Notes: a model not told the origin generated them from the sequence alone. Shown: positions 8,922 to 17,997, numbered from the stretch's first letter. The stretch is 64,000 nt of DNA from FEB-25 sp963726315 (GCA_963726315.1 CAVSBZ010000001.1:310001-374000); one strand, 5' to 3'. Program-made: numbers and translations.

Positions 8922-9446
8922 CTAATTGACTGATAGCAAGGGGCGCATGCTTTCAGCCCAGGAGCGGATGGCGACCCAATCCCTGTGGTCCCCTTCTGAC
9001 CAGACCCCGAACATGACGCTCAGGCGGAATTTGAACCTGTTGCTGGCGGATGGGACCTTGCTGATGTCCAGCGCCCCGGCAAAGAGACCCTCGCTGACGG
9101 GTTTTACCATGGCTCGTACGGGCTGCAGAAAATCAGACACAAATCCACGGTATTGGTCTGCGTTTTTCATCGCCAGCGTCATACATACCAGGAAGGCCGC
9201 AAATGGTCTTTTCCTTAACTCTGCTTGGTGAATCCGCATGAAATCCATGGCTTCTGGAAGCCATTGCTTGTTTTGAATGGCACTGCCAGCCACAACTGCC
9301 TGGTATGGGGTGATATCTTTGACTTCGTTCATGGGGTGGACGTCCACCTGCAAACCGCCGTTGGATAGGGTCTTGCCAATTTCCTCCGCCACATCCATCG
9401 TGGAACCGGTACAGGTGGCATAAGTGACGAGAACAATGTTCGACAT
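8922..9446 (-). CDS. Flavodoxin-domain protein (HemG-like)
   Basis: The 174-residue protein has a flavodoxin-type FMN phosphate loop, VTYATCTGSTMDVAEEIG at residues 7-24, a strand-loop VVAGSAIQNKQWLPEAMDFM, and a third loop around FLVCMTLAM. This is the layout of the flavodoxin_5/HemG group, which includes oxygen-independent protoporphyrinogen oxidase. HemG itself needs a specific long loop that I cannot verify, so a general FMN electron carrier is the safer call. GAGG precedes the ATG. It stands alone. Confidence 0.8.
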   Translation of the reverse strand: MSNIVLVTYATCTGSTMDVAEEIGKTLSNGGLQVDVHPMNEVKDITPYQAVVAGSAIQNKQWLPEAMDFMRIHQAELRKRPFAAFLVCMTLAMKNADQYRGFVSDFLQPVRAMVKPVSEGLFAGALDISKVPSASNRFKFRLSVMFGVWSEGDHRDWVAIRSWAESMRPLLSVN

Positions 9447-9874
9447 GATGATTTTTCCTCGCGTTGTTATTGATGAATTTTATTACGCTCAGCTCGCTGT
9501 AAAATTAGATTATGCCGACGTGGTTTAGAATATCCCGGAACAGTATTTCAAATGCCAGGTTTTTGACCAACCACCGGCTTTACGAGCACAGCGGCAGATT
9601 TCAACCCAGTAAGCGGTTGTGCATCAAGAAAATCGATATTAATCGATGTAATGAACACAGAGCGTGACTGGCCATTATAACTTGCATCTACACGCCGCAA
9701 CGCCCAAATAAATTAGAACATATCGGTAAAGTTACCCGTTGGTGATTTACTGGATGAAGCGAATCTCTATGTCTGAGATAGGAATTATTATGTTCTGGTG
9801 GTCACCCGACACTGCCGGACGTCCTGGATGATCCCCCGGGGTGACTTGGTTTTACCCCATCGTTTTTACCCGGC
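9447..9874. other. Intergenic stretch, nothing recognised
   Basis: This is the space between the flavodoxin gene start and the end of the MoaD-like gene. It must hold the flavodoxin promoter, but no good -35/-10 pair is evident. No gene or repeat was found. Confidence 0.35.
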
Positions 9875-10171
9875 TCACCCACCCGCCATGGCACCCACCA
9901 CCCGCAGAGGCTGCTCCCCTGAAGCAACCTCTACGGGCAGTGGGTCGGTGGCTGGATCCAATGATAGATCCTCACCACTGGCGAAAAAGCGGATGAAGGG
10001 TCTGCGATGCAGCGTGACCTGGTCGCGGATGGTGCCGCGCAGCATGGGGTAGCGGGCCTCCAGCGCATCCAGGGTGGTGGAAATAGAAGCCTCGCCCTCC
10101 ACCTCCAGCGCAATTTCACGGCTGGTGGAGGCCAGGTTGGATAGATGCAGCGGGAGCACGAGGCGGATCAA
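9875..10171 (-). CDS. MoaD/ThiS family ubiquitin-like protein
   Basis: The protein of about 98 residues has a beta-grasp pattern: an N-terminal strand (IRLVLPLHLSNLA), a Thr/Leu helix (ISTTLDALEARYPML) and the closing VEVASGEQPLRVVGAMAGG. The terminal Gly-Gly is the activatable C-terminus of MoaD/ThiS sulfur carriers. The TTG at 10169-10171 overlaps the stop of the preceding BNR gene (TTGA), indicating coupled translation; a GTG four codons later is an alternative. Pairing with a BNR-repeat protein is reported in many genomes to my recollection, and the job of the pair is unknown to me. Confidence 0.75.
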   Translation of the reverse strand: MIRLVLPLHLSNLASTSREIALEVEGEASISTTLDALEARYPMLRGTIRDQVTLHRRPFIRFFASGEDLSLDPATDPLPVEVASGEQPLRVVGAMAGG

Positions 10172-11283
10172 GGTAACGTTTGCACCTCGACGGAAAGTAC
10201 AGGTGGTAAATCCCTGACGATGGGCGACCAATGGTCACCGCTGTCGGCAGAGGCATACACCTGCCCGCCCGTGGTGCCAAAGTACACCCCGCACGGGTTG
10301 AGCGTATCCACCGCCATGGCGCTGCGGAAAATGTTGACGTAGCAGTTGCTCTGCGGCAGACCGTTGGTCAGCGCTTCCCATTCATCCCCGCCGGAGCGGC
10401 TGCGGTACACGCGCAGCTTGCCATCCGGAGGGTAGTGCTCCGAATCACTCTTAATCGGCACGACGTAGATCGTCTCCGGTTCGTGCGAGTGCACGGCGAT
10501 GGCATATCCGAAATCGCTGGGTAAGTTGCCGCTCACCTCGTGCCATTCCTCGCCTGCGTCCTCGCTGCGCATCACATCCCAATGCTTCTGCATGAAGAGA
10601 CGGTCGGGGTGCGCAGGGTGAATGGCAATGGAATGCACGCAATGACCCACCTCCGCCGTAGGGTCTGGCAGCTCGGAACCTGACTGTAAGCCGCGGTTGA
10701 TGGCATGCCAGGTAACACCGCCGTCATCAGTGCGGAACGCCCCGGCAGCCGAGATAGCGGTGACCATGCGCTTGGGGTTGGATGGGTCCTGGAGGATGGT
10801 GTGCAGGCACATCCCACCCGCCCCTGGTTGCCACAGGTGACCTTTAACGTCGCGCAAGCCGGGCAGCTCCTGCCAGCTCATACCGCCATCGTCCGAACGG
10901 AACAGGGCAGCATCCTCCACCCCAGCGTAGACCGTTTCAGGGTCGGTCAGGGAGGGTTCGAGCTTCCACACGCGCTTGAATTCCCATGGGCGTTGTGTGC
11001 CATCGTAATACTGGTGTGTGCCGGGGTCGCCATCATACACAAATTTATTGCCCACCGGTTCCCACGTTTTCCCCCCGTCGTTGGAGCGCTGGATCACCTG
11101 CCCGAACCAGCCGCTGGTCTGGGAGGCATACACCCGGTCGGGGTTGACGGGTGATCCTTTAAGGTGGTAAATCTCCCAACCAGAAAGATACGGTCCCTTG
11201 ACATCCCAATTTTCACGCCTGGCATCGGCGGTGAGCACAAAGGCGCCTTTGCGTGTGCCTGCCAAAACCTTGACTTTGTTCAT
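10168..11283 (-). CDS. BNR/Asp-box repeat beta-propeller protein
   Basis: The 371-residue protein has no signal peptide. Asp-box motifs recur at regular spacing: SNDGGKTW, SDDGGMSW, TDDGGVTW, SEDAGEEW and SADSGDHW, with blade-closing strands such as RVYASQTSG, TVYAGVEDA and GVYFGTTGGQVY. This is a WD40/YVTN/BNR-type beta-propeller, often annotated as exo-alpha-sialidase or glycosyl hydrolase. No sialidase Arg triad or FRIP motif is evident, so enzyme activity is not supported. It is cytoplasmic and overlaps the MoaD-like gene by four bases, so the two form an operon. Confidence 0.8.
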   Translation of the reverse strand: MNKVKVLAGTRKGAFVLTADARRENWDVKGPYLSGWEIYHLKGSPVNPDRVYASQTSGWFGQVIQRSNDGGKTWEPVGNKFVYDGDPGTHQYYDGTQRPWEFKRVWKLEPSLTDPETVYAGVEDAALFRSDDGGMSWQELPGLRDVKGHLWQPGAGGMCLHTILQDPSNPKRMVTAISAAGAFRTDDGGVTWHAINRGLQSGSELPDPTAEVGHCVHSIAIHPAHPDRLFMQKHWDVMRSEDAGEEWHEVSGNLPSDFGYAIAVHSHEPETIYVVPIKSDSEHYPPDGKLRVYRSRSGGDEWEALTNGLPQSNCYVNIFRSAMAVDTLNPCGVYFGTTGGQVYASADSGDHWSPIVRDLPPVLSVEVQTLP

Positions 11284-11461
11284 GGTAGCTCTCCCTTCTG
11301 AAGCGATCGCGGTGGTTTTAAATAAATATCCTGACGAGATAAAGTCTTCGCCGGTTAGTATATTCTATATCCGCATTTAACTCAGAACATTGGAGATTAT
11401 TGGCATTCTTTTGAGGTGGTCCAATAATTTGGAAATGCGGCTGCCCAACGGCTCCGGCTGC

Positions 11462-11851
11462 TCAGGATACTGGCTGGACCAGGTTGACCAGGTTGCCGCA
11501 GGTATCCTCAAATAAAACCGAGGTGATGGCGCCCATCAACTGGGGCTCACTGCGAAATTTTACCCCGCGTGCTTTGAGCTGTTGGTATTCTGCCTGGATA
11601 TCCTTTGAGATGAAGGCGGTGATGGGGATGCCTGCGCTGTAGAGGGCTTTCTGGTACTCCCTGGCGGGCGGGAACCCCATCGGCTCCAGCACCAGCTCAA
11701 CGCCCTCAGCTCCTTCAGGTGAGGTGACGGTCAGCCAGCGGTATTCACCCACCGACATATCGGTCTTTTTTACAAATCCCAGTTTTTCAGTATAGAACTT
11801 GAGGGCTTGTTCTTGATCTTCCACCATAACACTGCTCAAATTGATGCGCAT
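11462..11851 (-). CDS. VOC (glyoxalase/bleomycin-resistance) family protein
   Basis: The 129-residue protein shows the paired beta-alpha-beta-beta-beta modules of the vicinal oxygen chelate fold: EDQEQALKFYTEKLGF in the first half, GIPITAFISKDIQAEYQQLKARGVKF in the second, and the ending FEDTCGNLVNLVQP. Glu in VELVLEP and the final strand could hold a metal. The substrate is unknown. GGAGG lies before the ATG. Confidence 0.82.
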   Translation of the reverse strand: MRINLSSVMVEDQEQALKFYTEKLGFVKKTDMSVGEYRWLTVTSPEGAEGVELVLEPMGFPPAREYQKALYSAGIPITAFISKDIQAEYQQLKARGVKFRSEPQLMGAITSVLFEDTCGNLVNLVQPVS

Positions 11852-12031
11852 AAATCCTCCTTCCTGTCATAATTAATAAGACGGCAAAACTGAACAGTGG
11901 ATGCGATTTTATCACAAAACTCATCGGATTACTCATATTATTGGTGAGGAGGTGGACTGAGGAATTGTCGGTGGGCAGCTGAATGGTTCATCGCGGCGGC
12001 GGTATTTCCATGATTACGGCAGCGTTTAGTC

Positions 12032-12204
12032 TGAATTACTCACCCTTCCCCGCTTTATCCCCCCTTCCCTGAAATTATGGAAGGGGGGAAAGGCTCGAAA
12101 AAAGATGTGCGTCGGGTCTACGCTCCTGCGCACATACTTTTTTCGATATTTCATCATCCATAGGATATAAATAATATACGAGGAAAACCAGAGTGAGTAA
12201 TTAC
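12032..12204. repeat. MITE-like element, copy C
   Basis: The element is 173 bp, with a left end tgaattactcaccc and a right end gagtgagtaattac as inverted repeats. It is flanked by GTTTAGTC (12024-12031) and GTTTAGTG (12205-12212), an 8-bp target duplication with one mismatch. Inside are the same C-rich/G-rich inverted repeat as copy D and a hairpin with arms 12096-12111 and 12129-12145 (cgaaaaaagatgtgcg), ending in six T. Confidence 0.75.
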
Positions 12205-12240
12205 GTTTAGTGAAGCGAACGCATGCTCTACAGACACAGG

Positions 12241-12429
12241 GTAATTACTCACCCGGAGCAAAAACCACATTTGGTTATGGATCGAACACAGAGCAGATTG
12301 CTCCCCGAAAAGCTGCGGGGACGGGTTCTAAGGACTTCGGAGTGTACAAGTAATCGTGAATTCTGAGAGCGTCCTTATCCCCCGAAAACCAGCGGGGATT
12401 CCGCAATGACAACATGGGTGAGTAGTTAC
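12241..12429. repeat. MITE-like element, copy A
   Basis: The element is 189 bp, from gtaattactcaccc to gggtgagtagttac. Flanking octamers GACACAGG and TAAACAGG agree at 6 of 8 positions. A 148-bp core (12277-12424) is identical to that of copy B at 13457. The core starts agattgct and ends gcaatgac, the ends of a widespread bacterial intergenic repeat, so the element may have captured one. Short frames through it are not genes. Confidence 0.78.
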
Positions 12430-12459
12430 TAAACAGGTGATTTGGATGTGCTACCCGCC

Positions 12460-13440
12460 TCAGCGAAGTTGTTCCATCCCCAGGCGGGCAAGGATACGCC
12501 ACGCCAGCAGGGTCAACCAGCGGGAGGGCTGCTTCTTCTGCCCAAACTCCCACTCTTTCCAGGCGGTCCACACCGATTCAAGCGTGAAACGACCCTGGTC
12601 GTCAGCCTTGCTGCTCAATAGCCCGGCCATATCCAGCAGGCGCTGGTCACCCTTCAGCCAGGGAAAGCCTGACAGGACGTCCAGCACATGCAGCAGGTCG
12701 TACCATACCAACGGCACCTTCAGCTTGCGGAAGTCGGTGCCCATGAAGAACATGTACGGGTGCTGGGTGAGGCTCTCGTCCCACAGAGACAGCAAGGTTT
12801 CGGCACCGGTCCAGCACTGAGAGCTATCGCGCTGTTCCGGTATCGCAGAGAGTGCTTTCAGCATAGCCAGGTTGGCAAACGGGCAGGGGTCATCCTTGCG
12901 CCCTGGACCACGGAATTTCCCCAGCTCCTTGGAGACGGCGCACGGCCAGCCATTATCCCGCACCAATCCCAACAGGTGATGCGTGGCGGCGCGCACCGCG
13001 GGGTGCTCAGCCAGGCCGAACTTTGACAGGGCATATACGCTGAGCGGGGCATCGCACAGTGCCCATGCCCATTGGTCAGTGCCTGTGCCCCCAAAGTGGG
13101 TGGGGATATTCGTGGAGAGCTGGAAGGGACCTTCATCAGACTGGTGTTCGAGGACACGCCCAATGATCTCATCCACGCCGCGATCGCCGGGTTTGAGTCC
13201 CAGGTCGGCGATGAAGGTCAGCTTATGGAACGGCTGCCCGGCGCTCTTATGGCTGGAGATCACGATGCCTGGCCATCGGGAGAGCTCTGCCAGCAGCGCC
13301 ATCACCCGCGGGTCTGCCAGCAACCCCTCCCGCGCCGAAGCAACCTGCGGCTCGCTCTCGCTTTGTCCCAGCAGATCGAGCCGGGTGCGGTATTCAATCC
13401 ACAGCTCACCTTCCAACAGCCAGTCAATCGGAGCTTGCAT
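12460..13440 (-). CDS. Protein of unknown function, possibly alpha/alpha-toroid
   Basis: The 326-residue protein has no signal peptide or membrane segment. It is rich in Trp and helix-forming residues, with a pattern (LLEGELWIEYRTRLDLLG; DDQGRFTLESVWTAWKEWEFGQ; SRWLTLLAWRIL) that recalls prenyltransferase/terpene-cyclase-like toroids, including GRFTLES-type QW-like turns. Catalytic residues cannot be named. GGGAGG precedes the ATG. The gene is boxed by MITE-like copies A and B, with copy B ending 16 bases upstream of its start, so its promoter must lie in or across the insertion. Confidence 0.6.
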   Translation of the reverse strand: MQAPIDWLLEGELWIEYRTRLDLLGQSESEPQVASAREGLLADPRVMALLAELSRWPGIVISSHKSAGQPFHKLTFIADLGLKPGDRGVDEIIGRVLEHQSDEGPFQLSTNIPTHFGGTGTDQWAWALCDAPLSVYALSKFGLAEHPAVRAATHHLLGLVRDNGWPCAVSKELGKFRGPGRKDDPCPFANLAMLKALSAIPEQRDSSQCWTGAETLLSLWDESLTQHPYMFFMGTDFRKLKVPLVWYDLLHVLDVLSGFPWLKGDQRLLDMAGLLSSKADDQGRFTLESVWTAWKEWEFGQKKQPSRWLTLLAWRILARLGMEQLR

Positions 13441-13456
13441 GATCTACCCTCCCATC

Positions 13457-13644
13457 GTAACTACTCACGAAGAGAAAAAACCACATTTGATATGGATCGA
13501 ACACAGAGCAGATTGCTCCCCGAAAAGCTGCGGGGACGGGTTCTAAGGACTTCGGAGTGTACAAGTAATCGTGAATTCTGAGAGCGTCCTTATCCCCCGA
13601 AAACCAGCGGGGATTCCGCAATGACAACATGGGTGAGTAATCAC
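13457..13644. repeat. MITE-like element, copy B
   Basis: The element is 188 bp, from gtaactactcac to gtgagtaatcac, flanked by CTCCCATC (13449-13456) and CTCCCTTC (13645-13652), an 8-bp target duplication with one mismatch. Positions 13492-13639 are identical to copy A, in the same orientation, about 1.2 kb away. Confidence 0.8.
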
Positions 13645-13833
13645 CTCCCTTCGATTTTATCATCCTCCGGCAGCGAGGAATGACTCTATCTGACGAATAT
13701 CCAACCGAAGGATAGCGGGTCGAGCTTGGGGTACCCTTACCTAGCGGGATTATAATAACCCCGGGCAACACCCCCGGCGAGAACGCCCCCTCTCGTTGGA
13801 TTCTCAACCTCATCCCGGCTCCAGGAGTTAACC

Positions 13834-15645
13834 ATGACCGATACAACCAGCCTTCCTCGGCGCAGTGAAGTCCCACTTGAGCAGACCTGGGACCTTGCCT
13901 CCATCTTCCCCACCCCCAAGGATTGGGACGCGGCCTGTGCCCAGCTGACCGCCATGCTGCCAGGTCTCTCGGCTTACCAGGGTCACCTGGGTGAATCCCC
14001 GCAGAAACTGCTCGACTTCATCCAGCTGTTCCAGGAGGCTGGCACACTGAACGGAAAGATCAATGTGTATTGCGGCAACGCTTATTCGGTGGACACCCTC
14101 GACCAGGATGCGGCTGCCCGCAATGGGCAGGGTCGCAGCCTGATGGCGAAATTTGGCGCGGCTACTGCCTTCTTCGACCCGGAGTTGGTACAGATCGGCT
14201 TCTCTGAGCTGCGCCATTGGATCAGGCGCGAGCCCAGGCTGGCTTTCTTCGCCCACTACGTTGACCGGCTGGAGAAACGCCAGGCGCATGTGCGCTCGGG
14301 CGAAGTTGAGCAGGTGCTGGCGATGGTCAATGACCCCTTCTTTGCCGCCACATCCATCTATAACGCCCTCAACAACGCCGAGCTCTCCTTCCGACCTGCC
14401 AGGGCTTCCGACGGCACCCAGCTGGAGGTCGGTCAGGCCAGCATCGCTTCGCTGGTCACACACCCCGACCGTGAAGTGCGCCGTACCGCCTGGGAGAACT
14501 ACTCAGATGGCTATCTCAACTTCAAGAGCACCCTGGCAGCCACCCTAACCGCCACCATCCGCCAGGATGTATTTAATGCCCGGGCGCGCGGTTATGCCTC
14601 CTCCCTGCATGCCTCCCTGGCTCCCAACAATATCCCGGTGGATGTGTTCCACAACCTCATCGGGGTGTTCAAGAAGAATCTGCCCACCTGGCAGCGTTAT
14701 TGGCGCCTGCGCAAGAAGCTTCTGGGCTACGATACATTCCATATATATGACATCAAAGCACCTCTCACCGCCCAAAAGCCAGTCATCCCCTTCGAGCAGG
14801 CTGTCGAGTGGATCGCCGACGGTATGGCGCCCATGGGTGAAGAGTATGTCAATATATTAAAGCAAGGTGTTTTGGTAGACCGCTGGGTGGATTACGCACG
14901 CAACAAGGGCAAGCGTGAAGGCGCCTTCTCGAGCGGCTCGATGGGCACGCGGCCTTTCATCATGATGAGCTACGCCGACGACATGTTCAGCTTGAGCACC
15001 CTGGCGCATGAGCTGGGTCACTCGCTGCACTCCTACCACAGCCGGCTGTACCAGCCATTTATCTACAGCCGCTATTCGCTGTTCGTGGCGGAAGTGGCTT
15101 CCAATTTCAACCAGGCGATGGTCCGCCGCCACCTGTTCGAGACCCAGACCTCGCCTGAGTTCCAGATCAGCCTGATCGAAGAGGCCATGTCGAATTATCA
15201 CCGCTACTTCTTCATCATGCCCACTCTAGCGCGCTTCGAGCTGGAGCTGCATAACCGGGCTGAGAAGGGGCAGCCGATCAACGCCGATATCCTCATCGGA
15301 TTGACCGCCGACCTGTTCAAGGAGGGATATGGCGACGAGGTGGAGTTTGACCGCGACCGGATTGGCATCACCTGGGCGCAGTTCGGGCACATGTACATGA
15401 ACTTTTACGTCTATCAGTATGCCACCGGTATTTCCGGTGCCCATGCTCTGGTAGATGGCATCCTGTCGGGCAAGCCGGATGCTGCCCAGAAGTATCTCGA
15501 GTTTCTCAAGCTGGGTGGCTCGATGTACCCGCTGGACTCGCTCAAGCTGGCGGGCGTCGATCTCACCAACCCCGCGCCGGTTGAGAAGGCTTTCGCCGTC
15601 CTGGCAGGTTTGGTAGATCGGCTGGAGCAGCTGGCTGGCAAGTGA
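13834..15645 (+). CDS. pepF: Oligoendopeptidase F family M3 metallopeptidase
   Basis: PepF cleaves oligopeptides of about 7-17 residues in the cytoplasm. The 603-residue length is typical. The zinc site LAHELGHSLHSYHS lies near residue 392 (HEXXH), with the third ligand Glu in FVAEVASNFNQAM downstream. The closing YMNFYVYQYATGISGAHAL is also standard for the family. The ATG follows CAGGAG. It stands just upstream of the LysM/M23 gene (12 bases), so the two may be co-transcribed. Confidence 0.93.
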   Translation: MTDTTSLPRRSEVPLEQTWDLASIFPTPKDWDAACAQLTAMLPGLSAYQGHLGESPQKLLDFIQLFQEAGTLNGKINVYCGNAYSVDTLDQDAAARNGQGRSLMAKFGAATAFFDPELVQIGFSELRHWIRREPRLAFFAHYVDRLEKRQAHVRSGEVEQVLAMVNDPFFAATSIYNALNNAELSFRPARASDGTQLEVGQASIASLVTHPDREVRRTAWENYSDGYLNFKSTLAATLTATIRQDVFNARARGYASSLHASLAPNNIPVDVFHNLIGVFKKNLPTWQRYWRLRKKLLGYDTFHIYDIKAPLTAQKPVIPFEQAVEWIADGMAPMGEEYVNILKQGVLVDRWVDYARNKGKREGAFSSGSMGTRPFIMMSYADDMFSLSTLAHELGHSLHSYHSRLYQPFIYSRYSLFVAEVASNFNQAMVRRHLFETQTSPEFQISLIEEAMSNYHRYFFIMPTLARFELELHNRAEKGQPINADILIGLTADLFKEGYGDEVEFDRDRIGITWAQFGHMYMNFYVYQYATGISGAHALVDGILSGKPDAAQKYLEFLKLGGSMYPLDSLKLAGVDLTNPAPVEKAFAVLAGLVDRLEQLAGK

Positions 15646-15657
15646 TCCTGAGGTGGC

Positions 15658-17298
15658 ATGAAAGGTTATCGGCCCCACCAGGGGTTGTTTAGCATACGGA
15701 TGCGAAAAACACACCGCAGCACAATCATTTGGATCAGCTTTTTGAGCATACTTTTGATCCCTGCTTTGGCATGCAACCTGCCGAAGCGCGGGGTTAGTGA
15801 GCTGAGCTTTCCCACCGGGCAGGCCGCGACACCCTCTCCAGACCTGGCTTTTCCCAGCGACGAGGGCGGCTCTAATTCTGCTTCTACCACCCTGAAAGCG
15901 CCGGGTGAGCCTCTTAACCCAATCCAGACACTTCCGGCAGTTACTCCAGGCCCAGGAGAAGACGCCGGTTGGCTGACGCCCAACCCGGAGCTCACCCTCC
16001 CGCCATATACCACCTATCGCACCCAGCCAGGAGATACACTGGCTGCCCTGGCTGCCCGCTTCGGGGTCAACCCCGACCAGATCAGCCCCGCCCAGCCCTC
16101 AGATGGGATGCTCCAACCCGGGCAGCAGCTCACCATCCCCAACATGATAGGCGCCCCACCCTATCCCATGCCGGCGTTACCCGATGGCATCGTCATCAAT
16201 TCGCCTGCCGCGGCTGGTTTTCAAACGGCCGACTTCATCTCAAAGGCTGGCGGTTACCTGAGCACTTATGGTGAACAGATGGACACGGGTGAATGGCTTA
16301 GCGGGACTGAAATCGTCCAGCGGGTGGCGACAGAGTCATCGATCAACCCACAGGTGCTGCTGGCGTTCCTGGAATTTCGCTCAGGTTGGGTGAGAGGCGA
16401 GCCTTTCGACCCAAGCATGGTGGATTATCCCATTGGCTTTTACGTCCCCGACTACCATGGGCTGTACCTGGAGCTCTCCCTGGTAGCCAAGGAGCTCAAC
16501 ATCGGCTATTACGGCTGGCGGCAGGGCACGCTGACGGAGCTGGTCTTCCCCAGCAGTGCACGCGTCCGCATCAGCCCGGGATTGAATGCCGGTTCGGTGG
16601 CAGTTCAGAACCTTGCTTCCAAGTTTTATCTGCACCAGCAGGATTGGTTGGATGGACTTTACGGACCAGGTGGTTTCCTGGCGATATATAAGGAGATGTT
16701 CGGTGATGCCTGGGAGGCAGCTGACCGGGCTGGATCGCTATTCCCGGTGGACCTTATTCAGCCCAGCTTAGAGCTTCCCTTCAATCCGGGTGAGGATTGG
16801 AGCCTGACCTCGGGTCCACATATAGCCTGGCGCACCGGCACGCCGCGTGGCGCGCTGGACTTTGCCCCCATCACCGGAGAACCGGCATGCGCCATTTCCA
16901 CCTCCTGGGTGACCGCCTCCGCGGCTGGGCTGGTTGTTCGCTCAGAGCGAGGTATCCTCACAATTGACCTGGACGGCGATGGGCTCGAGCAGACCGGTTG
17001 GGTGCTGTTTTATATGCATCTTGCTGACCAGGGACGTGTGCTCCCCGGAACCAGGGTGCAGGTCGACACTCCCATCGGGCATCCCTCCTGTGAGGGAGGT
17101 CAGGCGACGGGCACACACGTCCACCTGGCGCGTAAGTATAACGGCGAATGGCTGGCAGCAGACGGTCCACTGCCTATGGTGCTCAGCGGATGGGTTGCCC
17201 ATGCAGGTAAGCTGTCTTACGAAGGCACGCTTGAAAAAGGCGGGCGCATCGTCTCCGCCCATCCGGATGGATCGGGAGGCTCTACCATCGTACGCTAG
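15658..17298 (+). CDS. LysM and M23-like domain lipoprotein
   Basis: The protein of up to 546 residues has a lipoprotein signal ending LIPALAC, then a Ser/Pro-rich linker, a LysM peptidoglycan-binding domain (YRTQPGDTLAALAARFGVNPDQI, about 118-165), a helical middle region and a C-terminal M23-like fold. In the last, YMHLAD and GTHVHLARK are present, but the first zinc His of the usual HxxxD motif is replaced (TPRGALDF keeps only the Asp), so peptidase activity is doubtful. Two starts are possible: ATG 15658 after GAGGTG, or ATG 15700, which gives a normal signal peptide length. Confidence 0.82.
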   Translation: MKGYRPHQGLFSIRMRKTHRSTIIWISFLSILLIPALACNLPKRGVSELSFPTGQAATPSPDLAFPSDEGGSNSASTTLKAPGEPLNPIQTLPAVTPGPGEDAGWLTPNPELTLPPYTTYRTQPGDTLAALAARFGVNPDQISPAQPSDGMLQPGQQLTIPNMIGAPPYPMPALPDGIVINSPAAAGFQTADFISKAGGYLSTYGEQMDTGEWLSGTEIVQRVATESSINPQVLLAFLEFRSGWVRGEPFDPSMVDYPIGFYVPDYHGLYLELSLVAKELNIGYYGWRQGTLTELVFPSSARVRISPGLNAGSVAVQNLASKFYLHQQDWLDGLYGPGGFLAIYKEMFGDAWEAADRAGSLFPVDLIQPSLELPFNPGEDWSLTSGPHIAWRTGTPRGALDFAPITGEPACAISTSWVTASAAGLVVRSERGILTIDLDGDGLEQTGWVLFYMHLADQGRVLPGTRVQVDTPIGHPSCEGGQATGTHVHLARKYNGEWLAADGPLPMVLSGWVAHAGKLSYEGTLEKGGRIVSAHPDGSGGSTIVR

Positions 17299-17357
17299 TT
17301 TGGGTATAATAGCATTCTGAAAATCTGCAGGAGAAGGGGGTAGACAGGAGCATATTT

Positions 17358-17855
17358 GTGATTCACAATCCAGAAAAATCGACCCGGGCACAGCTGATGG
17401 CTGAGCTGGACCGGGAATGGGCAAGCATCGAACGCATCTGTTTCGAGCTCAGTGAGAGTGAGCTGGTCACGCCGCGGGCAGAAGGGGAATGGTCGGTCAA
17501 AGATATCCTGGTCCACCTTTCTGCCTGGGAGAAGTACCTGCTGGATCGGTTAAGTTACATGATGACCGGGATGAACCCGCGCTACCCTGCCATGGCGAAC
17601 TGGGATGACGTTCACCACTTCAATGCCCACGTGTACGCTGAAAACCTGGACCGTCCCCTTACCTCCGTGGTGATTGAATTCCGCAATCTGTACCGGGGAG
17701 TGATGACGGTAATCGAGGGGTTAAGTGACGAACAGCTCTTCCAGCCATATAGCTACGATTTTCCGGATGATTCGCTCAACTTGCTGCAGCTCATCCGGGC
17801 AAACACCTGCGACCATTACCGGGAACACTGTGCTGTTATGGTGAAAGATGCGTGA
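17358..17855 (+). CDS. DinB/ClbS-like four-helix bundle protein
   Basis: The 165-residue protein has helices with GEWSVKDILVHLSAWEKYLLDRL, FNAHVYAEN and the final CDHYREHCAVM, the pattern of the DinB/DfsB (ClbS) superfamily with three scattered His that often bind metal. ClbS hydrolyses colibactin, but most relatives have no known role. The start is GTG, seven bases after CAGGAG. Confidence 0.75.
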   Translation: MIHNPEKSTRAQLMAELDREWASIERICFELSESELVTPRAEGEWSVKDILVHLSAWEKYLLDRLSYMMTGMNPRYPAMANWDDVHHFNAHVYAENLDRPLTSVVIEFRNLYRGVMTVIEGLSDEQLFQPYSYDFPDDSLNLLQLIRANTCDHYREHCAVMVKDA

Positions 17856-17997
17856 CAGTCATCACTGCTAATTGATAGAGCAGGGTCATCTCTAAGAAAA
17901 TATTGAACAAAACCTAGAGCACGCGGGTATAGAATCAGGTACACCATTCAGTTACTATAAATAGACACATTCCTGTCTCATTCATAGGAAGGTTTCA

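Noticed and set aside
10572..11154. Other-frame open reading frames over the BNR gene
   Set aside because: High-GC shadow frames; the BNR frame has the conserved Asp-box motifs.
12275..12571. Short minus-strand protein inside repeat copy A
   Set aside because: The same frame recurs in copy B because the DNA is identical there. No ribosome site or conserved protein signal; it is an effect of the repeat.
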